Shown: positions 27,456 to 40,231 of the stretch, piece by piece | Position numbering within the stretch: position 1 is the first letter of the stretch | Layout: every line of letters begins with the position of its first letter | Assembly (NCBI GenBank): GCA_963965975.1 | Contig: OZ014416.1 | Coordinates: 8,660,432-8,724,431, forward strand | Reading direction: 5' to 3' | DNA: 64,000 bases | DNA from: Xestospongia bergquistia | Taxonomy: Eukaryota > Porifera > Demospongiae > Haplosclerida > Petrosiidae | Program-made: the position numbers and the translations under genes | The notes under the pieces: generated by a model | The model's database searches: none | What the model saw: only the letters and a program-made list of their open reading frames with translations | Told to the model about the DNA's origin: nothing

Positions 27456-27745
27456 TCATAGCAAATCAGCAACTCTTGCAGTCTCAGAGGAGATCATATT
27501 AAATAGCTTTTTAGAACTCCATAAGCCAATATGCATCCAAATGTTGAAACTTGAAGATGTTGTAAGTAACAACATCTTATACCAATAAGATATGAATGGA
27601 AAGTATATCATATTTGCAGAGTATCATGTCAATCTGACATAACATGAAAGGTCACCTTTCAGGTGGCCCATTGCTGATATCAATAATTTCAAATTCCACC
27701 CCGGCCCCTTGATTTTAATTTTTTAATTTTGTGTTTAATTCATGA
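27456..27745 (-). pseudogene. SMT: Relic of a further SMT 3' end (relic B)
   Basis: Closely related to relic A at 23143-23430, with the same LKGDLS-type exon end, the same lost acceptor and the same early stop (27456-27458). It therefore arose before the block duplication and was copied with it. Confidence 0.7.
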
Positions 27746-28329
27746 GATGTATGTAAATCAGACAGTGTTTTAAATCTAAATGGACACATAAAAAAGGAAA
27801 TGGATGCATGCTTCTGTTGTTATGGTAATGGTTGCTATGGTAACATTACAAGGGTAAATGAGGACATTTGTCAAATTTTTTTATTTATATAATATAGAGA
27901 CAAAATGACATCATTGCATGTAATCTATAATTATTATAATTATATTTATCATAAATATCATCATTTCATTACTTCAACTATAACTTCATATCATAGTCTT
28001 TAGCACTATATTATTTTTGACTGTATTATTCTATTGTTAAGAAGAATATTATATCACATTATATCAATAAGTTGTTAATAATTATATATAGAATAATATT
28101 TATCAAGTTAAAACAAAAATCACAATAGCTGTTATATTTCATAAATAATAATTAATAATATAAATTAATAACTAGTAAATATAGTCAGTATTTATCACTG
28201 AGACACTCCTATATAAATATTTTGGGGGAGTGGCTCAAGCACATGCTGAGGTCATTTCTGGCTTGCGTCTCTTCTCGTTATTTGATTGCGCAGACTTGTT
28301 CATCTCATTATTATAGATATATTGTCACT
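27746..28329. promoter_or_regulatory. AT-rich upstream region of the aldo-keto reductase
   Basis: No gene seen. The 100 bp before the start (28200-28329) are less AT-rich than the rest and probably carry the promoter; no clear core element. Confidence 0.35.
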
Positions 28330-30094
28330 ATGACTGATAAAGTCACTGAAGTTACTCTTAATACTGGAGCAAAGATACCAATCTTTGGTTTAGGGTGAGA
28401 GAGATCTAATACTTGTGGGTGTGGGTGCAGCTGGTCCTTTTTTTCACATGTAACAAATAACAATACCACGTCTGAAAATATAATGCAAAAAGATTTCTCT
28501 CCATTTATGAATGCATTGATCAATTGTCCATACGTTTTATTTATCTCTGTCATCTATTAACTAATGCAAACATCCATTCCTTAGAACATGGCTTTCCAAA
28601 CCTAACGAAGTAGCTAGTGCTGTTGAGGAAGCTCTTAGAGCTGGTTACCGTCATATTGATTGTGCTCATATTTATGGCAATGAAGCTGAGGTTGGGCAAG
28701 CATTTCAAAAGTGCTTTAGCGAAGGTGTCTGTAAGAGAGAAGATATATTTGTAACATCAAAACTCTGGTTAGATGGACTGATAGATGGATGAATAGTTGG
28801 ATGGATGGATGGATAAGGAAAAGATTGATGGATAGATGAATAAATATTTTAATGGATGGATTGATAGATGGAGTATATTTTTAACCCCTACAGGAACAGT
28901 GAACATTCTAAAGATGACGTTCTTCCAGCTTGTCAACTGACTCTCAAGAACCTACATTTGGATTATCTTGATCTTTATCTGGTAACCATAGCAACATTAT
29001 TATAGTCATGTGACATTGGGTGTTCATTAGATACATTGGCCACAAGATTTACCAAGGGATGCAATCCTCAGTCAATTGAAAGAGGAGGATAAATTGGGAT
29101 ATACCCCTGAGAATATTGCTAATTGTTGGCTGGTAATTACAATAAAAATAATTATAATATTTATTTTCTTATTTCTAACTGATCTAGGGAATGGAAGAGT
29201 TAGTTTCTAAGGGTCTAGTCAGAGCAATAGGGATATCAAATTTTACTATTACTAAGACTGAGAATTTGTTGAAGACAGCCAACATTGTTCCTGCTGTGAA
29301 CCAAGGTAAGAGATATCTTATATATATAGTAAAAATATTATAATCATATTCTAATATTTATATTATATTCCCTCATAATTAAAGCTAATAATTACAGGAG
29401 CTTTGTATAATTACATTTTAATATTTTTTCTAGTTGAGTGTCATCCTTACTTCCAACAACAACGCCTCTTTGAATATTGCAAGAGCAAAGGTAAATGACA
29501 TCATTATTGAAAATCGCCATAGCAATATTATTGCTATGAATATATAATAAGTATTATTTAATTAGGTATTGTATTTGAGGCTTATAGTCCCCTCGGAAAT
29601 CCTGGACGTCCCGGAAAAGACAAAGATGACCCTTCATTATTAGAAGATCCTGTTATTAATGAAATTGCTAGGAAACATAATGTTGGACCAGCACAGGTAA
29701 ACATACATCCATTTTATGTTTCTATGCATCCATTCTGTGTAAATATACATCTATTTTAATTGGATTATATATCCATTTGATGTTTATAGATCCATTTAAC
29801 CTAATTATTTGTCCATTCATGCAGATTGCCATTGCTTATCAGATACATCGTGGTATTGTCGTCCTTGCTAAGACTGTTAATCTTGAACGCGTCCATGAGA
29901 ATCTCAAAGCAACTAACGTCAGTCTTGATCCTGAGGATATGCGTCGTCTGAAAGAACTCGATCGTAATTTGCGTTTCTTAAGATTCTTCATGGTTCGTAA
30001 AGACGAGTCATTGGCAGAATTCTGGGACGAAGAAAGTGACAAAAATTATGTTATCAATGAACCAAGTGCCAAGAAAACAAAAGTGGAAGAATAA
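28330..30094 (+). CDS. Aldo-keto reductase, AKR1A-like, complete
   Basis: NADPH-dependent carbonyl reductase of the aldo-keto reductase superfamily, likely cytosolic. Eight exons. The first (28330-28394) encodes [22 protein letters not shown]. The next has [15 protein letters not shown] with the catalytic Asp and Tyr, then VTSKLW with the catalytic Lys. Later exons have YLDLYL/VHWP with the catalytic His, [28 protein letters not shown] and the coenzyme loop [16 protein letters not shown]. The tail is unusually acidic then basic ([10 protein letters not shown]). All four tetrad residues are present, so it should be active. The substrate is unknown; its nearness to SMT genes invites, but does not prove, a sterol or lipid carbonyl substrate. 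aataaa follows at 30113. Confidence 0.9.
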
Positions 30095-30319
30095 ACGCAT
30101 TTTGAACTAAACAATAAAATGCTATTATCTTATTATAATAATTATTAATAAATTATTAATAGTTATTAATAAGTTATTATTGCCACACTTACTTCCTACC
30201 GTATTACTTTTAATTTACCGGACGCAATATAATAATTCTATCACAAGACGTTATTATTTGAATGGCTTGATAAAGGGGTGTGGCTCGTTTTATTTATCTT
30301 TCCCGAGCTTTGTACAACA

Positions 30320-31649
30320 ATGGAGGACCCTACTTCGCTTGTCGATAGTCAAATCTGTCCGTTTTGCGAATGCACTGTGAGAAAAAACTGTAAGAACGAA
30401 CAAGATATGCGTATCCTAACACAACTTCGTTTAAGTGTTCCTGTTAAATGTACTATGACCGGTAAAGGCTGTAATTGGGAGGGAGACATATCACAATTCT
30501 GGGACCACGTGCTAGTGTGTGAACATTTTCCAAGACCTTGTCCGTATGAATGTGATCGTAATGTATTTATGCCCAAAAAGGTTTTACATGCTCATCTTCA
30601 GGACAAATGTCCCATGAAGAACATCCCATGTGAGTATCAGTGGGCAGGGTGTGAGGTTGTCTTAAATCGACGAGAAATGTCCAAACACATGCAGGATGCT
30701 GCTGTCTTACATAACCAGTTATTAGCTCAAACAGCAAAAACTTACAAGACCCAAATAACAGAATTGCAAGCAGAAATAGTCCATTTAAAAGAAGAAGTCG
30801 TCGTAAAAAAAGATGTCACTGGTAAGTGATTTCCATGGCAACAATAATGTAGATAGCAATATTATTAATGTGTTAATTTTAAATAAGTATATTGGTTGCC
30901 ATGGTGATATATAACAAGATATTGGTGTTAAATTGTTATATTTTCATTTTAGAGTCTCCACCAGTTAAGAAGAGGAAGGTTACTTTTTGTCATACCCCTG
31001 CAATTATTTCAGATAATAAAAGTTTTAATGTGGAGTCATCTGATGAAGCAATTGTAGATGTAGAAACAGTAAAAGATGAGGATAATCCACCAATAAGAGA
31101 AGGGGATGCGTTAACATTACCAACTCAAGGACTGGTCAGTTTAATTGCTGATAATGTTAGTGAGGGACAGATTAGGTTAAGAAAAGCTACTGATTGTGTT
31201 GCTGAAGGAATTGATACATCAGCTACTGATATTTGGAGGAAGAGAAATCCTCGGAAAAAAAGAGGTCAGTTAATGATAAGTCCATCTTGTGACTCATTCT
31301 TTCTCCATAACGATATCATGTGTCTATCAGTTATAAATTATTTATCCATTCAATCCAATATCATCCATACACTTTCTCTATTCATCCATTTTATACTTAT
31401 TCATACATCCATTCACTTATAGAACTTGAACAAATAGAATCCCCTATTGTACGATATGTCCACGAACTTGGACCGTCAGAAAAACAATGTCCGCCCAAGT
31501 CCTGTAAGTACCAAAAAGCTGATTGGCGTACAGTCATGATCATGTGTCAGTCATGTGAGACGTGGTATCACTCCATGTGCGTTAAAGTACTAAATTGTCG
31601 AGCACGTTTCTTGACAGAGTTTGTATGTCCCACTTGTCGTGGTTTATAA
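30320..31649 (+). CDS. TRAF-type zinc-finger / PHD-finger protein
   Basis: Three exons: 30320-30821, 30953-31264 and 31423-31649. Exon 1 begins MEDPTSLVDSQICPFCECTV and carries Cys/His-rich TRAF-type zinc fingers (CTMTGKGCNWEGD, HVLVCEHFPRPCPYEC, HLQDKCPMKNIPC), then a coiled coil (QITELQAEIVHLKEEV). Exon 2 opens with a strong NLS-like motif, PPVKKRKVTF, and is acidic. Exon 3 ends in a PHD-like Cys4-His-Cys3 finger (CPPKSC; MCQSCETWYHSMC; FVCPTCRGL). TRAF fingers normally serve cytoplasmic signalling and PHD fingers read histone tails, so the union is unusual. Function unknown; a nuclear, chromatin-linked adaptor is inferred. Two fragments lie at 19073 and 24412. Confidence 0.8.
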
Positions 31650-31969
31650 ATTAATATATTTTCAAATTTATTTTTTTTCACATAGACATTGTATATCTAT
31701 AATTATGACAATACCCCTATTAGGAAATCCAATCTTTTCAATTTTAAAACCCTATCTATGTATAACATTTCTCCTGTAATTTTAAGTTATACATACTAAG
31801 ATCATTTAGACATAGAGAATTTTAATTGTTAACCCCTTTAATTTAATTCATTTCTTTGTATGTCTAATATTAATATTATTTGAATTTTAAAAAAAGGATA
31901 TATTTTTGAATAATTGTAGAGAAGGGATGACTGTTAATTGCTTATTTAATTACAGGAGCTGTCTTATAA

Positions 31970-34059
<2,090 letters not shown>

Positions 34060-34404
34060 GGTTTCTATGGTAACCAAATCAAAGAATGGGATATGATGTA
34101 ACATAAACAATAATTTAAATATACTAATATAATATTAAACACTTAACTAACTTAGTTTAGAGAATATAAAAGATCCTTTTAAATTTAACACAAAGAAAGA
34201 GTAAATATATTCTAATTAATGTCCTTACTTATGTTTAAGAGGTGGAGGTGATTGAAAGGGGGTGTGTCCAAATTTCAAAATCACACCCCCACTTATCACA
34301 GAATGTTTGTCGTCCCTTTCTAGACCCATCACCCACACACTAGCCAGTAATCTGACCCCCGTCCTGCTTGTATTGCGCCGAGGATAAAAAGGAGAGACGT
34401 GACA
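34060..34404. promoter_or_regulatory. Divergent promoter region of KAT8 and PHACTR
   Basis: 345 bp between opposed start codons. The part near PHACTR (34240-34400) is GC-richer than its surroundings. Confidence 0.45.
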
Positions 34405-37400
34405 ATGGCCACAGTTGCCTACGAATATCCTCAGACAAGTTTACAACAGCGACATCGCTCACAAAGTGACTCAAACTTGCTTAATCCAACAGACCCTAGT
34501 GAAGCAAACGGTATTACTGGACACTCTATGATTAGAATGGGCAGTGTAGGAGAGTTATCTCCTCATAAATCTGATAAGAAGAAGGGATTTTTTCATCGTC
34601 TGGTGAGACCGTGGAAATGGAGAAAGAAAAGACGAGGAAAAGATCAGTCTGGTTAGTTTGAGGAAATGATGTTAGTATATAAAATTAAGTTGTTTCTAAG
34701 TCAATGAACCCTCTCTATAGAAGATACTATAGGACAATGTCCTTACTATAGAGGTTGTATAATGCACTAAAGTATTAGTATGGGACTAGAACAAGTGTCC
34801 TCAATATAGAGGTTGTATAATACACTAAAGTATTAGTATGGGACTAGAACAAGTGTCCTCAATATAGAGGTTGTATAATACACTAAAGTATTAGTATGAG
34901 ACTAGAGCAGGTGTCCTCAATATAGAGGGTGTCCTTAATTCAGAGTACCCCTTTATTTGGCTCTATTATTATTCATAGTTAGGAAGTGAGTACATTTATT
35001 TGTAGTAGTGTATTTATAATAACTTGGAATGTATCTTTAATAAAACAATTATCATTTAATTTAAATATAAATAATTAATTTTTTGATAATCAATTATGTA
35101 AGTTTAAGAACAATAATTATTATATTAATTATCTAATAATTAATATAATAATATTAATTATGATTGTTTAGTGAGAGTTCAAGTTTATTTATAATTATAT
35201 TTATAAACAATTTATTTCTATATCATTTAAATATGTTTATAATTGTCTTTAAATAAACATAATTTAATATACGATTTAGTCATGTGTGTCTATCATTTAA
35301 TTGTCCATCCATCCATCACACTCTCTATCTATCCATTATAACTCGTTTATCCATCCATCACACTCTCCATCTATCCATTTATCAAATGATCTCATAACTG
35401 ATATATATAACTAATGTACACACATGGTTCTATATATTCTGCTTCTTATAACAAGTTACCATAACAGGTTATGTTGGAGATAGTGTTAATATGATCTAAT
35501 AATATTATTATAGTTGAAAGATAGTCGATGGATTGATAGAGTAATGTATGGACAGATAATAGTTGAAGGATGGATTGATAGAGTAATGTATGGACAGATA
35601 ATAGTTGAAGGATGGATTGATAGAGTAATGTATGGACAGATAATAGTTGAAGGATGGATTGATAGAGTAATGTATGGACAGATAATAGTTGAAGGATGGA
35701 TTGATAGAGTAATGTATGGACAGATAATAGTTGAAGGATGGATGGATAGAGTAATGTATGGACAGATAATAGTTGAAGGATGGATGGATAGAGTAATGTA
35801 TGGACAGATAATAGTTGAAGGATGGATGGATAGATGGAGTAATGGGATATTGAAATGGATGGATGGTCAAGTAAATGATATCATAGGTCATCATATTACA
35901 ATGGACAGAATATTTGCTAAATGGACAGATGACGCATGATGAGTGGACAATATTAATTGTGAGATAACTTGTATTCTCTCATTCACAAACACATCAACAA
36001 CAAGTACTAATATTTGCTATCATTAGAACATCAAGTACATTCTTGGAATTCTTTCTAATAATGTTTAGAATAGATATGTTCAATATTATCATCTGTGAAA
36101 TATAAAATGGTGTCAAGATATTCCTTTTATGGATATGGGATAATGGACAGATAGCGTGTATTAATGGACAGATAGAGTGTATTAATGGACAGATAGAGTG
36201 TATTAATGGATCAACAGAATGAAATTTAAAACACAGTTAGTATGAATGGATGCATAGAGAAAATTAATCAATGATAATATATTCATAGTATTTTAATGGA
36301 TACATAGAGAGTTTAATGGATGCATTGTATTATAATGGATGTATAAAGGTCTAAACAATGGACAAACTCTTGAAGAGATGACATTAGACATATATAAGGA
36401 TTATATATACATGTGAAAATACTATTTAAAGAATGTTGATGACAATCTTAGTATAGAATGCCAAGTGTCTTAACAAATTTGGCAATAGCTATAAATATGT
36501 TAAGTAATTGTATAACAGGTGGGTTAATGGTTATATCTCCATTATTGACATGATCTAGTTGTTATGTTGTCATAAGAGAATGGCTGCCTCACTATCTCCC
36601 CCATATTAAGTAAATAGTATCACTAGTAACATCTGGGTTGTTTGAAATCTCAGCTATCTATTCAATGAAATCAGGTAATGATCCATTTCAATGCTTTGAT
36701 GTTTACATTAAACAGCTGTGTACATGTATATGTATAGTAGTTATGGAAGTTATCTTGAGGTCAATTCCTGTTGCTTTTTTTGACGTGAGATTGTTAAATG
36801 ATCTGTGTCCATTCTTTCAATACATGATATGGTCTACTAAGTACATGGAATGTCGTTGTGTGTGTGCGTGTGTGTGTGTGTGAAATGTGATTTACTGTAG
36901 TTATGTCACTACACTATGTTAAAGTAATTATACACTTCCTAGATTAGTGTTTGATCAGTGTGGTAAGTTCACTAGTCTAGAGTTTAGTAATGATAGCTAT
37001 CCTAGGTCACTATAGTAAGTTGTTCACTAGTATAGAGCTTACTAATGGTAGCTATCCTAGGTCACTGTGGTAAGTACTGATGTTCACTAGTCTAGAGCTT
37101 ACTAATGGTAGCTATCCTAGGTCTCTGTGGTAAGTACTGATGTTTACTAGTCTAGAGCTTACTAATGGTAGCTATCCTAGGTCACTGTGGTAAGTACTGA
37201 TGTTCACTAGTCTAGAGTTTACTAATGGTAGCTATCCTAGGTCACTGTGGTCAGTACTGATGTTCACTAGTCTAGAGCTTACTAATGGTAGCTATCCTAG
37301 GTCACTGTGGTAAGTACTGATGTTCACTAGTATAGAGCTTACTAATGGTAGCTATCCTAGGTCACTGTGGTAAGTACTGATGTTCACTAGTCTAGAGCTT

Positions 37401-39948
37401 ACTAATGGTAGCTATCCTAGGTCACTGTGGTAAGTACTGATGTTCACTAGTCTAGAGCTTACTAATGGTAACTATCCTAGGTCACTGTGGTAAGTACTGA
37501 TGTTTACTAGTTTATAGCTTACTAATGGTAACTATCCTAGGTCACTGTGGTAAGTACTGATGTTTACTAGTTTAGAGCTTACTAATGGTAGCTATCCTAG
37601 GTCACTGTGGTATGTTTACTAATGATACTGTAGCCAAAATAAGCTATTGATCTTAGTGGGTGTGGTCTATTATTATGACAGTGTTATAGACATTACAATC
37701 TATTGACATGTTACCTTATAAGGATTATTTAATCCATGCTTACTGACCACACCTCTTTTAATAGGATTACCTCGTACAGATTTAGTGAACTTCACTGCTT
37801 CAGAATTAACAGAGTCATCACGTGAGTTTGGAATGGATGCATAGACATGTAATAATGGACACACAGAATGTCAAATGGATACATATTGATAGATACATGT
37901 TTCTTCTTTTAGCTCCGTATGTTAGCGCTGATTTTACTTCTTCAGAACTTCCTCCTTCATCCTCACAAGTGGCACCATCACACTCACATACATCACACCA
38001 ACCTCTCGAAGTCCTGAGATCTTATCCACAGACATTCCAGTATCCTGCGGGTTTAAATGGCCCCACCCCCTTTATTGATTATAACAAATATAGGTAAAGT
38101 GTTTGTAAAATGAGTTTACTGAGTTTTACTGAGAAATCCTAAGCCCTATTTTTATCAATAGACATTGTGTTTAAGTTAAATGCTTATCAACTAGGTACTG
38201 ACAGCTCAGTTGACAAAGTGGTTCACTTAAATGGAAGTACCTATGTTCAAATCCCGTAGAATACAGTTTTTATTCACCTGTAAGATCTCTAGTATACAAA
38301 GATATACAGATCATACCTAATATTATACTAACATGTTAACTAAAATTTACTGAGTTATACAGAATTGTGTTAATAGATCGGCTCCTGATCATATGATTGG
38401 TCCTCGTACCAGTGTAAATAGTGTGGTGTCAGACCAAACCAGTCAAACCAGTTATGAAAACATGGTACCTCCTGTTCCTGTTAGAATAAGTAGTGATACT
38501 AATTTAATACCTGGGAAACTAGGAGACACGAGGGGATTAAAGGTAAGACAAAGTCTATCTATGATAAATTAGGTATAACTTACTCTCTTCAGGAATCTCC
38601 ACCCCCTCCTAGTCCAAGGAGTATACTCAAAGGTGGTTGTCAGTATGAAGTAGAGAAGAAGGTTAGTATTCCTCCTCCTCCTCCTGTCCCAAAAAGACCA
38701 AGTCCCCTCTCACATGGACGACAGACATCACCTCCAGAGGTTAGTAGCCAATGAACCTCTAGTGAATGAAATGGACTCTCTCTCTCTCTCTCTCTCTCAG
38801 ACTGAAGGTCCTAATAATGTCTCTCAACAAAATAGATCAGAACACAGAGAAAGTCGTCGTAAAAATCAAAACATTGACCCTAACTTTGTTATATATTCTC
38901 CTGATGATGATGACAGTTCTGATGATGAATATGACGGTTACTATGACAACGAAGAAGAGGAAGACGAAGAAATAGAAAGTGAATTCTTAATAATTAGTTA
39001 ATAATTAAACTAAATAATTAATTTAGTAATTAATGTAATTTTTGTAATTTTTTTAGTGGGCGGATTCTCTAAAGTATTACGTCATGATAGTATAGCTATC
39101 CTACGAGAGAGAAGAAAAAATGAACCCATTCAAAGTAAGAATAGATGGATGGATTTGATAAATGGATATATAATTTGGAAAAATGGACAGATCATTATCA
39201 AAAATGGATGTGACTATACTTTCGTTATAGCTCAAACTGCTGAACACAAAGCGGAAATAGAAAAACAACTCGAAAGGTATGTCCATTAACTTATCATGTA
39301 TCCATTTTATAATCTATGTGTCTATTTCATAGACGGTTAAGTTTACGACCAAGTAGAAATGACTTAGAACAAAGAAACATACTTAAAGGTTGGCCACACC
39401 CACTATTAACGACTTGTATATATAGCATTAATTGTTTGCTATTTTCATAGCTAAAGACAAAACAGAACGAGAGAAAGATTTTGAAGATAAGAAAGCAATT
39501 TTAACAAGAAAGGTAAAAATTGTCTTCATTAGAACTGATGTTATCTCTCTCTCTTTAGTTAAGTCGGAGACCTACTGTCAAAGAACTAAGAGAGAAGAAT
39601 ATTTTGTGAGTTAGCCCCCTCAATTAAGACTACATTAATTGTTGATTAATAGGAAGTTTGCTGAATATGCAGAAGTTGTTGAGTGCGAGGATTATGATAG
39701 AAGGTATATTACCATGGTATGTAGGTTCTTAACTCTCTCTCTCTCTCAGAGCAGACAAACCTTGGACAAGACTAAGACCAGAGGATAAAGCTGCTATACG
39801 TAAAGAACTCAATGAATACAAAAAGAACGAAATGGCTGTCCATCCAGATAGTGAATATATGACTAGGTAAATGGATAGATAAATAGATTAACAGATAATA
39901 GAGGATTATTTTTTTTTTCTTCTCTTTTTCAGGTTCCACAAACCATGA
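34405..39948 (+). CDS. PHACTR: Phosphatase and actin regulator (PHACTR), multi-exon
   Basis: PHACTR proteins bind G-actin through RPEL motifs and protein phosphatase 1 through the C-terminus. The first exon (34405-34650) encodes a Ser-rich start and [18 protein letters not shown], the family's basic N-terminal motif (membrane or nuclear targeting). After a 3.1-kb intron the gene resumes at about 37766 ([14 protein letters not shown]). It continues through Pro-rich exons (38369-38740), an acidic exon with [20 protein letters not shown], and RPEL repeats ([45 protein letters not shown]). The PP1-binding tail is [19 protein letters not shown] and RFHKP-stop, the last six codons on a mini-exon at 39933. 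The set of motifs is unmistakable; which vertebrate paralogue it matches cannot be said. Confidence 0.9.
34735..34935. repeat. 58-bp tandem repeat, three copies
   Basis: Unit contains ttgtataatacactaaagta then ttagtatgggactagaac and gtgtcctcaatatagagg. In the long PHACTR intron. Confidence 0.9.
35515..35840. repeat. 42-bp minisatellite, about seven copies
   Basis: Unit atagttgaaggatggattga then tagagtaatgtatggacaga ta. As 42 is a multiple of three and lacks stops, both strands appear open with a 14-residue repeat; these are not genes. Confidence 0.93.
36960..37615. repeat. 60-bp satellite-like array, about eleven copies
   Basis: A highly regular 60-bp unit (tgttcactagtctagagctt, actaatggtagctatcctag, gtcactgtggtaagtactga) with few substitutions per copy. 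Each unit carries a consensus 5' splice-site-like ggtaagta. In the PHACTR intron, 150 bp before exon 2. Confidence 0.95.
38195..38278 (+). other. tRNA-like / SINE remnant in PHACTR intron
   Basis: A pol III A-box-like stretch (tgacagctcagttgac) is followed about 35 bp later by a B-box-like gttcaaatccc. The arms do not fold into a good cloverleaf, so a decayed tRNA or tRNA-derived SINE is more likely than a working tRNA. Confidence 0.35.
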
Positions 39949-40231
39949 GTTAACTCCCATTCATCTACCATTTTAAACCTGGAGACTATTTCAATCAACT
40001 ATCGACAAACTTACATTATATAAATGTCCGCTAGTATCTGTGTTGCTAAAACTGTCATTTGTTGTGTAATACTGTTTTTTAAACCTTGTGTGTTGTAGTA
40101 TCACTCTGTTCTCCATACACACCAACTTACTATAAAAGATTACAATGAATATTTTATTACATTTAAAAATAATTTATCTATTGTTTCATTTAATAGAGGG
40201 TGGGGTGGGTGTTCATAATATGATGTCATAA

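Noticed and set aside
11572-31649. Operon-like co-transcription of SMT, reductase and zinc-finger genes
   Set aside because: SMTs are on the minus strand and the others on the plus strand, each with its own introns and upstream DNA. The arrangement is block duplication.
35508-35939. Long repeat-protein frames on both strands (14-residue unit)
   Set aside because: The 42-bp minisatellite has a period divisible by three and no stops; it lies in a PHACTR intron.
36960-37615. CRISPR-like array
   Set aside because: Units are contiguous 60-bp direct repeats without unique spacers, in a eukaryotic intron.
38195-38278. Functional tRNA gene
   Set aside because: A- and B-box-like words are present, but the T-arm and acceptor stems do not pair.
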